Part shown: piece after piece, positions 1-11,200 of the stretch
Numbering within the stretch: position 1 is the stretch's first letter
Layout: each line of letters starts with the position of its first letter
Assembly (NCBI RefSeq): GCF_025766255.1
Contig: NW_026516694.1
Coordinates: forward strand, 124,001 to 188,000
Source: Zychaea mexicana
Lineage: Eukaryota; Mucoromycota; Mucoromycetes; Mucorales; Lichtheimiaceae
DNA: 64,000 nt
Direction of reading: 5' to 3'
Notes under the pieces: generated by a model
Seen by the model: the letters and a program-made list of their open reading frames with translations, nothing else
Databases searched by the model: none
Told to the model about the DNA's origin: nothing
Made by a program: the position numbers and the translations under genes

Positions 1-209
1 ATACTGCAACTTTAGGAGGTGTCCTTCAAAAAATCTTTCAGAGTGGTTGCATTGTGCGCTACTTGGCATATAAAAGGTTCCCTTTAAGCGGATTACCAGG
101 ACGAGAACCACAAGCTACTGCACATAGAGTAGCTTTTCTGCTTTGTGTAATGGCAAATTCTGAGTTTAATGTGCGCTTTCCATGTATGAGTGATATATTA
201 GATGTATGA
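1..209 (+). CDS. 3' end of an unidentified protein-coding gene (cut by the window edge)
   Basis: A reading frame is open from base 3 to a TGA at 207-209, about 68 codons, with no start codon needed because the gene would begin outside the window. An acceptor-like CTTTAG ends at base 14, so the coding part may be a last exon starting at 15. The residues look protein-like (for example FQSGCIVRYLAYKRFPLSG and ATAHRVAFLLCVMANSEF), but I do not recognise a family. A chance frame of this length is not impossible at this base composition, so confidence is low. Confidence 0.35.
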   Translation, partial: TATLGGVLQKIFQSGCIVRYLAYKRFPLSGLPGREPQATAHRVAFLLCVMANSEFNVRFPCMSDILDV

Positions 210-516
210 TAGATATCGTTTGGGAATAGAAGAAACATAATCTGTGGGGTGATAGGGATAAGTTAATGTTACGCTGCTCGAATAATATGAACAGGGCGTC
301 GCCGAGAGCAAAGTAATATAGATGATTCTCGCCTCCACCACTGACATATTTGAGCAGGCCAGCGTGACTGTCTTTGAACATGGCCATTCGAAGATCGAGG
401 TGCAACCGCCCAACGCGGCGCAGCGGTGTCCTTCCCTCTTTCCTGCAGAAACAATAAACCTTACACACCATCCCACCCAGAGACTTACAGGCATCAAACA
501 TTAATCACATACAAAG

Positions 517-3345
517 ATGAGTAATTCTTCTAGAGGCCGTGGGCGACGGCAATACAATGATTACAACAACAATTACGACAACAACAGCGAATATGATCAG
601 CCCGCGGGCGGCTCAGACATTTTTTCTCGACTTGGCCCGAGAGGCGGCGGCAATCAAGGTGGACACAATAACGCCTTTAACAGTGGAGGAGGAAAAAGAG
701 GCGGCGGCCATCGAGGTGGACACACTGATGCCTTCAACAGTGGAGGAGGACAAAGAGGCGGTGGTGGCATGCGCAGTTTTGACAATAGCATGAGCAACAA
801 CAATAACAACTACCATAACAACAACCGACAAGATAATTACCAGCAACCACGAGGAAGAGGTGGTTTCAGTGGTGGAGGACGCTTTAATGACAACGAAGAC
901 GATCTATTCTCTACGGGCCCAAGATCGCAACCTCGAGGTGGTAGAAGCAACCGAGGCAATCGAGGAAGAGGACGAGGTTTTGACGGTGGACATCAAAGTC
1001 GTGATACCCAACAACGATGGAAAAGCAATGACGGACGGCATTATACTCGGAAATTCGTCGACGAAGATATTGCAATGGATACTCCTGATGCTCCTGCCAT
1101 GTAAGTGAACTCTGGTTCTTTTATGGGATCACACGTACAAAGAGAAGTACAAGAGTTTATTTTTTGTTTTGTTTCTTTGCTAACTGAAAGGAACTCGGTA
1201 ACACGAATATAAGGAACGGGCAGGGTATCGTCGTGGCCGTAAGTTAACCAACGAAAACAACGAATCAAATCATGATTCATACATATTTCGGGATGAGAGT
1301 GTGAGATGATAGAGAGAGAAGGAGGGAGAGAAATCATTAAGCTGCAGCAACTGAGCGAGAGTGCATACATACACTCACACATTACAACACAGGTTTCAGG
1401 CCATCCGGATGGAGCAGAAGAAAAGCTTTTAGGATTTCTACAACGCAAATCAAAACAGCCATGGCATGCTCTGAATGTAAGCACTGTGTCTTTATTTTAA
1501 TAAGGATGGAAAAGTCTGGAGGGGTTATAAGGGGAAGTGTATATTGAACCCCTTCTTTTTATATCTCTTACAGGTCAGATCGGAACAAGGAATCATGTAC
1601 ATCACTGTCGCTGACGAGCATTCTGCAACCGCCCTTGCACGCTTGAACAATTATAACTTTGGAAGCGCAGTGGTAGGTGCTCATTAATCGATAGAAATGA
1701 ATGGGAGAGAAAAAACAATGGGCGTATGAATGAAAACTAACACAATATTGTGGGGACCTACATAGCTTGAAATTCGGCATGTTGATGGAGGTAGTGGTGG
1801 TGCAGGTCAGCAACAACGAGGCGGACCTAGCGGCGGCGGACGATCAAATGCATTGGAAGAGTTTCTACAAGAACGTTGGGACGCGCCACGAGGCTTTTTA
1901 AATTTGGACGAGCTACCAAAAACTCGACACACCATTACTATCGTCATTTCACGATTGTTGATGGTTGCAGTCGACTTATTTGGAAACCAGGTAGCGTCTC
2001 CTACCTTGTCGGCTAATGGAGAGTTGGGCTTTATGCGCTAATAAATTGAAAATATATATAGATAATGACAATATCATTTGCACGCAATGGCTTGTGGTCT
2101 GTCAAGCCGCTCAAGAAGTTACCTGAACTGTTTCCCGGTTTACAAAACCTATCTATTCAAGACAACGAAATTGCAGACTTCCGATCGCTCGATGAATTTG
2201 CAAACAAGTTTTCTACCTTGACCGAATTGATGATCGTGGGGAACCCAATACAAACCCAATACGATTGGCAACAATATCAAAGGTTCGAAGCTGAGACATT
2301 TTGCTGAAGAAACAGTCCAAGACTAAATGATGAACTCAACTATTTATTCTTCTATCATATAGCGAAGTCACTCGTCGATTTCCTTCTGTTCAAATGCTAG
2401 ACCAGCAACCTGTCGGGCACAGTGTTGCACCACCGCCTGCTTTTGGAGCTACAGGCAGCCCTGCAGGGTTCGGTACACCTCCACCAGCACCACCAACAAA
2501 CGTTCCAGAAACCCGGGCAAACTTCTTTGATCAGCCAAGCTCACAGCAAGCAACGGAGGAACTGTTGTCGCAGTAAGTATAGCAAAAGTAATTAGCAACA
2601 GCCTCTACGTTTATTATATTGTATCTTTACTCATTTTCCTTCATAAATAGATACTTTCAATTCTTTGACTCGAACCGTGCAGCTCTAGTAGACCTGTATG
2701 ATGCACAATCTTGCTTTTCCGTCAGTGTGACTAGAAGTGCACTTGATGCAGCTGGTACCTGGGGACAAGGTTAGAGAGAGAAATCAAATGTTTTATATCA
2801 GATTGGTGAAAGAAAATGAAATTTGCTGGATAACTAACGATACGAATGCTTAAAAAGCACCACGACTTGTAATCGGAAGCGAAAACATTATACAGCGACT
2901 CGCTGCGCTGCCACCGACAATACACGACCTAACATCATCAGAAAGCGTTATGGTAGATGCTTTGCAGACCTCCGTCGCACAGAATGTTTTATTAAGCATT
3001 ACCATTCATGGCCATTTCAAAGAAGGTATATTAGTTTGAATGTGTATGTTAGTAATATGGTATATATGGTACACGAGACGTGTGTTAATTATGGATGCAA
3101 TCCTTACAAACTTCTAGCTACTGGGGCAAATGGTCAGGTTTACTCTTTTGATCGGGTCATGATAGTCGCACCAGCGCAACCTGGTTCAAGGTAATAGAAA
3201 CGTTTGAACAAAGCAAGCGATCATCATCTGGACAATGGATAGAAAAGATAAATGTACTAAAATCACGTACGTTTTGTATTACAGAGCTCAAAATGCGGGA
3301 TGGCGATATGTTATCCTGCAAGATTCCCTCATTATTCACAAATAG
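517..3345 (+). CDS. MEX67: mRNA export receptor, MEX67/NXF1 (TAP) family
   Basis: Ferries mRNPs through nuclear pores. My exon model is 517-1100, 1362-1476, 1574-1672, 1766-1990, 2062-2282, 2363-2572, 2651-2769, 2858-3025, 3118-3190 and 3285-3345. It sums to 625 codons (624 aa) with all phases consistent; the second exon's start is the least certain junction. Residues 1-194 are Gly/Arg/Asn-rich with RGG repeats, an RNA-binding tail. An RRM-like domain follows (about 196-275), then leucine-rich repeats (about 300-425, with LQNLSIQDNEIADF and LTELMIVGNPI), a Pro-rich linker, and an NTF2-like domain (about 478-624, with YFQFFDSNRAALVDLYDAQS) that in the family pairs with MTR2/NXT1. It ends with the last NTF2-fold strand (RYVILQDSLIIHK). 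The C-terminal UBA-like TAP-C domain that normally binds FG nucleoporins is not visible. Confidence 0.9.
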
Positions 3346-3579
3346 CTGAGAAGAATAATAAAACATCATCAAAGAAGCACCCATGTGTATATAACATTTA
3401 TTTATCAATCGTCCGGTGAAGTCGTCAACTACATACTGCTGTAAAAGAGAACTGCTGTGTGTACGTGCGTGCAATCCTTCTAACAGTCGTTGCCGAATAG
3501 TATCATAGAAACGTACGTTATTATTTTGTCGAGTCCAATTAATTAATCTATTATTCTGTCGCTCTGAATTTGTTGCCAT
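3157..3579 (-). CDS. possible small hypothetical gene, antisense to the MEX67 3' end
   Basis: On the minus strand a frame with an ATG at 3579 runs 141 codons to a stop at 3157. The first 80 or so residues look like a real protein (WTRQNNNVRFYDTIRQRLLE, then LLQQYVVDDFTGRLINKCYI). The C-terminal half overlaps the last two MEX67 exons and looks less convincing, so if the gene is real it probably stops or splices before 3345. No family is recognised. It could be a chance antisense frame. Confidence 0.22.
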   Translation of the reverse strand: MATNSERQNNRLINWTRQNNNVRFYDTIRQRLLEGLHARTHSSSLLQQYVVDDFTGRLINKCYIHMGASLMMFYYSSQLFVNNEGILQDNISPSRILSSVIQNVRDFSTFIFSIHCPDDDRLLCSNVSITLNQVALVRLS

Positions 3580-4311
3580 GCCATCTGCTGTTATGTTACT
3601 TGTTGCTATATTGACTGTTGATATAGCGACTACGGGAGCAAAATGTAGCTCTACTGCGAACTTTGTCACATTTCTCAGAATACCTTAGTATAAAAAAGAT
3701 GTTGTTATTGATTTTAAAAAATTGCCACGAAAAGGTGTGTATGTAGAGCTCAACACTGGAAACAGAATCTGTTAAATTTGTATATGCATACCGCAGGTTT
3801 GTTTAAAAGCTTTGGATGCCAGTACATAAAGATAATAGATCATGCAGAAGATGAGAGCTAGCTTATGATAATACAAAGCTGAGATGCAGCTGAGGATATC
3901 TCACGTTGTGTCTTATGCGCCCTACATGATCTTTCTTATGACTTTTTCGCTGAAAGCGCATTTTTATAACGCTTTTTATATTATTAAGGGGTTCGTTGAC
4001 GAAAAGCCCTACTGTGCACTTCTCTCTCTCTCTCTCCTCAGTTTTCAGCGGAAGCAAAGGTTATCCGTTCTTGAATAAACGGCGGTCTTCCTTATTTTAT
4101 CAGCACACGCTTTTACGCTCTAGGCTCTTTTATCTCCTTCTTTTCTCTTTTAAAATCCCTTTTCGTTATTCCGAGGCGATCTTCCTTCTTTTCAACCTCC
4201 AGATTGACAGAAAGCAACAAACCCACCTGCACCCAATCGTTTCTCTCTCGCTTGGCAATCGCTTTATCGACAACGAGCAAACGGTACATATACATACACA
4301 AATCGTAAACG
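3346..4311. other. MEX67-PPG1 intergenic region
   Basis: Apart from the doubtful minus-strand frame ending at 3157, I see no gene. The part next to PPG1 (about 4020-4200) is pyrimidine-rich with a (TC)n run at 4019-4036, typical of a fungal promoter and 5' UTR. Confidence 0.5.
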
Positions 4312-5981
4312 ATGGTGGATCTTGATCTCGACGCGTGCCTTGAGCGGCTTTACAAAAAGCAACTCCTTGCTGAATGTGTCATCCGCGAGATTTGCGAACG
4401 GACAAAAGAATTGCTCATGCGAGAGAGTAATGTGGTTCATATTCGAGCTCCAGTCACTGTTGTAGGCGATATCCATGGGTAAAGTAACTATTATAGTTCT
4501 CAGGCGCCGAGAAAGAGGGAGAGAAAGGAAGGAAAAGGTGGTTTTGTTTTCTCGCTCACGGCACTCGTTATTTAATATTGTTCTACTGGGTTTGGACCCC
4601 ATTTAGGCAGTACTACGACTTGATCGAAATTTTTCGCATTGGTGGCTACTGTCCCGATACCAATTACCTCTTCCTTGGTACTTACATGACATCCTTTTTT
4701 ACTTATCCTTTGCCACATACTCTGGCTTTATACTAATACTTTGAGCTTTCACAATATATAGGTGACTATGTTGACCGTGGTCTATACAGCATTGAGACTA
4801 TTTCGCTCTTGACAGTTTTAAAGCTACGCTATCCCGAACGAGTACAGTTAGTTCGTGGCAATCACGAATCACGGGCAGTAACCCAGGTAAAGAAAGAATG
4901 TGTATAAATGGACCGTGTGTGGAAGTACGTGCGGCTATATATATATATATATGTATTCATTTTAAAAGGTATACTAAGATTGGAAGGGATGAATGCTCGT
5001 CCGCTAAAGACATACGGATTTTATACAGAGTGCATGAGGAAATACGGATCACAACAAGTATGGCAGTATTTTACTGATATGTTTGACTTTCTGACATTAT
5101 CAGTGGTCATTGATAACAGTATTTTCTGCGTGCATGGGGGTAATGCATATCCGACGCTTTCTATACAATTCGTTCATTTCGTCCTAGCTAATACATATAA
5201 TTGTTTTTAGGCCTTTCACCTACTATCCATGTTTTGGATCAGATACGAATCATTGATCGTTTTCGAGGTATTATGACTATTTCATCATAACTCTATGCCG
5301 GAAAGAGGTCAATCATGCTGATACATGTCCTTTTTCGCCATCACCACTAGAAATACCACACGAAGGTGCAATGGCTGATTTAGTATGGTCGGATCCTGAT
5401 CCAGATAAAGAAGAGTTCTCTATATCTGCGCGGTAAGTTTTTAAAGAGCGGTCCATCACCATTGTCTAGTGCTACTAGAAGAATCTCATCATTATATTAA
5501 TGTAGTGGTGCTGGCTATACGTTTGGAAAGCTTGTAGTAGAACGCTTTCTACATCTAAACAATATGGGACATATCTTACGAGCACATCAATTATGTAATG
5601 CTGGTTACCAGGTACTAAAAAGAAGCAAGAACATCATGACAATATACAGTATAAAAGCAAAAAGACTGAATATGATATATACAAACAGGTTTTATTCGAT
5701 GATAAACTTTCGACAGTATGGTCTGCACCCAATTATTGTTATCGCTGTGGAAACCTAGCATCAATACTCGAAGTAGGAGTCAATGGTGAACGCTTCTTTA
5801 ATGTGTTTGATGCAGCACCCGAAAACGACCGTAATCCTCAACAAGCGCAGTTAAAGGTATCTACTCAAGAAAATATTACGAACTCTATACATCTTCAGAG
5901 GTAGTGGGAAGAAGATAGTTTGGGAAAACTAAAAATGACTTTTTAAATACTTAGGAAACTGAAATCGAGTACTTCCTATAG
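4312..5981 (+). CDS. PPG1: PP2A-family serine/threonine phosphatase catalytic subunit, PPG1-like
   Basis: A metal-dependent Ser/Thr protein phosphatase. Exons 4312-4478, 4607-4677, 4762-4886, 5010-5139, 5211-5267, 5351-5432, 5506-5611, 5689-5856 and 5955-5981 give 311 codons (310 aa) in frame. All catalytic signatures are present: GDIHG, GDYVDRG, RGNHES, then HGGLSPTIH and [11 protein letters not shown]. The protein ends in YFL, the C-terminal leucine-methylation motif of PP2A, PP4 and PP6-type enzymes. The start ([16 protein letters not shown]) and the [16 protein letters not shown] segment resemble yeast Ppg1 more than Pph21 or Sit4. In the family Ppg1 works with Tip41/Tap42 and the Far (STRIPAK-like) complex and in glycogen and mitophagy control; its role here is inferred. 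Confidence 0.93.
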
Positions 5982-6691
5982 CAAAAACCTGTACATGTAA
6001 CAAATAAAAGGGAAACTGCACACATGCATATATTATATATACCGTACATGCAGCCTTTGTGCTATATATCGACTTTTAATCAACGATTCGCAAATCAATG
6101 ATCATACCGAAATTATCATTGAGTATGCTATTGAGCGACGTATTGGGAGTGTTCATTGAGGTTCTAAAGTACTTGCCGCTGCTGTAAGTCTTGATTATGA
6201 CTAACAGATGTTTTGTTGAATTGGTCCAACAACAGTCCTTTTGATGAATGTACGGTAAAATGGGAACCTTCCAAGCCTACCGACAACATGGAAAAGTACC
6301 GCATGATTCTATCGCCCAACATCAATGCAGTACAGTAAGCGGTACTGACGATCCGGACAACCGCTGCAACATCATGTGCAGTGAGCAGAAGACTATATGA
6401 ATTATCAAGTCTTATGAACTAGTAGACTTTCGATCGTATGAAAGAACGCTCCCATATTTGGACTTGCATTTACATTGTTGAACTTCTGTAAAGTAAATCT
6501 GTTGGCTCGGTGCATGTGCATTTTCTATATAAAGTATCCAGTGAAAATCATTACAACGCATTGTTCTTCGTTTCATTTTTCAGGAGTTTTACCTTGTGTA
6601 GCCTTCTTCACACAAACTACGCTCTTTTCCTCTTTTTCCAAAGCAAAGGAAAAGAAAACGTGGCCTAGCTTTTATACGTATATTCTCAGTA
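5982..6691. other. PPG1-multikinase intergenic region with unexplained coding-like fragments
   Basis: No full gene is visible. Two short stretches look coding-like without context. A + frame at about 6237-6339 (DECTVKWEPSKPTDNMEKYR, ending in TAA) follows an acceptor-like AACAG. A minus frame at about 6070-6165 includes DNFGMIIDLRIVD. They could be remnants of a lost gene or chance. The last 100 bases are pyrimidine-rich and probably form the promoter and 5' UTR of the next gene. Confidence 0.3.
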
Positions 6692-7960
6692 ATGGCGTCA
6701 AGTGTACAATTAACAAAATTCGGCAATCAAGTGGCGGGCCATGACAAACTTTTGCAGTTCTCGACAAACGATCTCATGGTGATCAAGCCGTCGACACAGA
6801 CCGAGCTACAGTTCTACGAAGATTCTCAAAATGATCTCGAATTTCGTTGCTGGATCCCAAAGTGTTATGGCAGTTTACACGCAGCAACTGAATCCGAGTT
6901 GCAAATGCTAGAACAACAGCAAGGAAACGGCCAGCTGGAACAAGAGGGAGCAGCTCAAGTTCCCTTATTGCCACAACAACAACAACAACAGCGCTTACAA
7001 GACAGTGAAGGAAGACCACTGGATGATATCCTTTTTTTAAATACGTTTCCAAATCAACACGAAAACGCGATACAATGCTGATTCGAAAAGAGCGAACTTA
7101 AAATGTCCTTAACCAATTATACACAGCATCTATGTTTAGAAAACCTTCTACACGGATTCACCAGACCCTGCATAATGGATCTCAAAATTGGCAGCCGATT
7201 GTATGACAACGATGCTGATGAGGCCAAGATTACCAAAATGAAGGAAAACGCCAAAGGAACCACCATCGAATCATTGGCTGCTCGGATAGCTGGTATGAAG
7301 GTCAGTTTCTCTCGTTTTGGAGTTATCATGTCCTTTCTTCTAAGCTGACATAAAGTTAAACAGGTATATGATACGACTCGAGGCGAATGGGCATTATACG
7401 ATAAGAATTATGGTAAATCCAGGACAAAGGATGATATTGCCGATGCGATCCTTGCCTATTTCTTCCCCACAAGCAGTTACGCACACATATCTGAAGAAGC
7501 CAATCGCAAAACATTGAAAGACGAAAAAGCCGCCATCACATCGAAACGTATTTCTAGCAACAAGATGGAATGGCTTTTGGAATGTTTTATCGAAGAAGTA
7601 TCCGGCATCCGAGAATATCTGGAGGAGCACCCCAGCATCCAATTGATTGGATCGTCACTGCTGTTCATATATGAAGGCGACAAGAATGCTGCAGATGCTG
7701 TATGGAAGAAGATGCTAGAAGAAGATCGGAAAGAAAAGCAGCAGCAGAAAGAGAATGAAGACAAAGAAGGAGACGAGGACGAAGAAGAAGAAGAAGAAGA
7801 AGAACGGCCACCAATGTATGATCTTCGATTAATCGACTTTGCACATTCTTCATGGAGCTCTAAACAAGAAGAACAGGACCCAGGAATCTTGAAAGGATTA
7901 GACAGCGTTTTAAAGTTATTGGAACAATGTTTAGAGCGACAACAGCAAGAAAAGCTCTAG
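6692..7960 (+). CDS. ARG82: inositol polyphosphate multikinase (IPK family, Arg82/Ipk2-like)
   Basis: Phosphorylates Ins(1,4,5)P3 towards InsP4/InsP5, feeding inositol phosphate and pyrophosphate signalling. Exons 6692-7044, 7093-7300 and 7364-7960 give 385 aa. The IPK signature PxxxDxKxG is present as PCIMDLKIG (about residues 143-151), preceded by LCLENLLHGFTR. The kinase-core end RLIDFAHS is near the C terminus, and GSSLLFIYEG matches the family's SSLLF(I/V)YEG element. A Gln-rich loop and a highly acidic Glu run (about 7750-7805) are lineage inserts. The first intron, 48 nt, removes an in-frame TGA at 7079-7081; it has a GTTTCC donor and a GCTGAT branch site close to the AG. Start: the first in-frame ATG of the open frame. 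Confidence 0.88.
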
Positions 7961-8227
7961 CTTTCTATCCACTTGTCATGTACCTTTTTTAAAACAGATG
8001 AAAAATTACTATAGTACCTCTTAATATAAATCTTATTATCAAGATAATTCATACAAACACAAAAGAAAATCATACGTATTCTCGAGTGATTACTTATTGT
8101 CAGTGTAAAACACCGTGCTGAGATAAAACGCGTGCCGATTTTGAAAGGAAACAAAAAAACCGCGACCGACGCGTTTATTTCTGTTTTTTCGTGTTTCACC
8201 AATTCTTTTTATCATTCACCAACCAAA

Positions 8228-11200
8228 ATGGAACCCTCCAAGAAACAGGGTCAAAAGTCCAAGCCATTACGAGCGCATGAAGATAATAAACATCCTACAA
8301 AGAAACGACGAGTGATTACAGCTTCAGAAAAACGAGCAGCAGTTTTAAAAAAGCTACTTCAGCAGAGTAATAACGATAGTTCTCCTGCTCCTGCTACCGC
8401 CACCAACACCACGAATGACAAAACCAAGGACGACAACAGCGAATGCGCCAATAACAACACCATTTATAATAGCGACAGTAACAGTAGCGATGAAGAAGAT
8501 GATATACCACTGACAAGGCGTCGTGCATTTACCCAAAAACAACAGCAGCAGACACCATCGCCATTGCGAGAAATAGAATCCCCGTTACGTCGAATGCAAC
8601 TTCAAAAACCTTCCAGTCACAGCACTCCAAGAACTGAGAAGAAACGAAAAGCACCACCTCGAAACCACATCCCGTCGCCAGAAGCAATGAGCGAAGGAGA
8701 ATCAGAACTAGAATCGCCCTTACGCATAATGGAGATCGATCAGTCATCGTCTGATCTCAAAGATACGGAACCAAGTGAAAAAATTCCACCACCTCCTTCA
8801 CGGGCCCGCAGCACTAGCAGCAGCAGCCCGCCACCAGATAACTCTATAGACGAGGAGCAGCGACGGCACGTTCAACATGAAAAAGGCGAAGACTCGTTTG
8901 AGAAGCGCGGAGAAGGTATAAGCATGTTGTCAACGAGGGGATTGATTCAATTCTCATGTTCCTGGGATGGATTGCTTGGGTCGGAAAGAAACATAAAAAC
9001 AGATGGAGTTTGGAGTAACTATCACTAAATGACCCAATACTACAATATATGATATAGTGGCACTCGCGAAACTCTCAGCTTTTGTGGACATTATACTTGA
9101 ACGACTGGATAATATAGATGACGATGGCGACGACAGTAATGCTGTCGCCGACGATAAAAACGCAATACTGACCATAGACGATCCGCCCTTATTGCAACCT
9201 TCAACAATGCAAAAGTTCACCGCACTTGCGCTAAAAGCAGCACAATATCGTGTTGTTACAAGCAATATCGACCTTATTCCTAAGATTGCACAAATTATCC
9301 GGTCAATGGAGCAGCATTGTGTCCAGGCAATGGAATTACAAATTATTTCGACATATGCGAAAGCACGAGAGAGCAAAACCGGCTATGCTGGAATTGTCAA
9401 AATGCTGGATCGAATCGTCAGCGGATTGGAAGCCGCTGCCATGATAGTCGATTTATACTCTGTTTGCAAAATTGATAAGCAGGTAATAATCGATGGTTCT
9501 TTTAGTCTGCACAAGACATTCCCAATTTGTTGACAAAACCACTTTTATGTTTGCTTAGCATCTTCCCGAAAACTTAGTCTTAACATGTATGCAATACGTC
9601 CGAAGTCAGTTGGATAATACCATCTATCCACTCATTGATTTGAATGGCTTTGAAGAAGACGCGACAAGCTGTAAGTGCGCTTTTCCCCCATGACGCACCT
9701 TTCCTCTTTATATTCATATGTCTTGGTCTGGCATGATCACGGACAAGGGTTATTATTGTTTTGTTCTTGCTAACTTTTCATCAAAAATGGGGATTTATCA
9801 AGTGAACAACGACGCGCGGGCTTTTTTGCGATTCGTGGAAGCGACACCAGTAGCGAAGAACCATCTATCACGTATGCTACCACTAGTCACTCACCTGTTT
9901 TGCCGTATTAGTAACAACTTGTTACCGATGGAAGGTTTGGATGACCACGGTATTATCGTCCTATGCTACATTGCTCTCGGTGCGTTTTTCCATGATTACA
10001 CGGACGAGAATCACTCTTGCCTTGTGAAGACAAGTTCTACGACAGGCGGCGACACAATTATCAATCCTTATGAGCAGATGAAGATGGCGGCATTGGATGT
10101 CTTGCGTCTCTTATTCAACAAATATCCACAGCATCGGAAATGGATCCTATCCGAGATTCTGACCAGCCTCAACTCCTTGACAACGATGGATCGAACGGTC
10201 AAACGGTATCGACTGCGAGGTGGTAGTGGCGATAAGATCCATGTCATGAGCGCCCTCTTAATGCAGCTGGTACAGTGCTGTACGATTACCGCGGATATGG
10301 AGGACCACCGTCAATGGCTTCGAAAATGGGAACTGCGGTATCAAAAGGTCCGAAAGGAAGGTGACAGCGCACAGATCCAAGATCTTCAGCAAAAGATGGC
10401 GCAAAAGACAGTTTCTTTCTGGAAAAGTGGCATTGACGCTGCAACGGAAAGTGCTTCGTATCTCCTGGAACATCTTGTGTCAAAGTAAGTTGTGGGATTA
10501 GTTGTCCGAGTTTTTTGCTGTGAATTGCTTTGTGATCAATGACCACTAATGTAAAAAAAAACCGAAAAACCCCGATAGATGTAAATCCAGAAAACGCGAC
10601 AGCTACTCAGTGGCAGAATATCGGGCAATATTAGAAAGCACGTTAAATGACATGCTGTTAGTCTTGGGCAAGCCAGAGTGGCCTGCTGCGGAACTCCTTC
10701 TGCAGGTGCTCAGTGTGATATTGGTAAGGGGATCTATAAATATCACTTGTATGTATGTTTTGTATGGAAGGGAATTCACTCACGGATAATGGCAATATAG
10801 ACATCCAAACTCAAATCTAGAAAGTCTGAGCTGTATTTAAAATCACTTGCTATCGACTGGCTTGGCATCATTTCATGCAGAATCAAGGCCGGCATCGATT
10901 CGGTCAGCGGAGGGACCTCGGCATCTCTCACCCCCAAATGGATCTACGAGTTATACGAGAAACTTCCTTCGGAAATAAACAGCACCACTTCGCCGGACGT
11001 CATTGATTTACTTCACCAGTGCCATATGAAACTTTACGAGCATTTCGATCAGCCCAACGATACAGCACGCCAGGTAAATAAGAATCTCTAATGTTTTATA
11101 TTGCCCTACTTCTGGTGCTGTAATAGCTATTACAGGCACGTATTTTTCTATCATAAAGATCAATTATTGAATGCTATTACCGAATACACACAGTTTCACT

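Noticed and set aside
166..501. 111-codon minus frame immediately upstream of MEX67
   Set aside because: It starts only 15 bases from the MEX67 start codon, overlaps its leader and the tail of the edge gene, and has no recognisable similarity.
7079..7081. In-frame TGA splitting the inositol multikinase
   Set aside because: A 48-nt GT-AG intron (7045-7092) with a suitable branch site removes it and joins the two parts in phase, so no pseudogene or recoding is needed.
8132..8227. Upstream in-frame ATG for SCC2
   Set aside because: It would add 32 residues with no SCC2-like character in a leader-like region; the later ATG has the better context.
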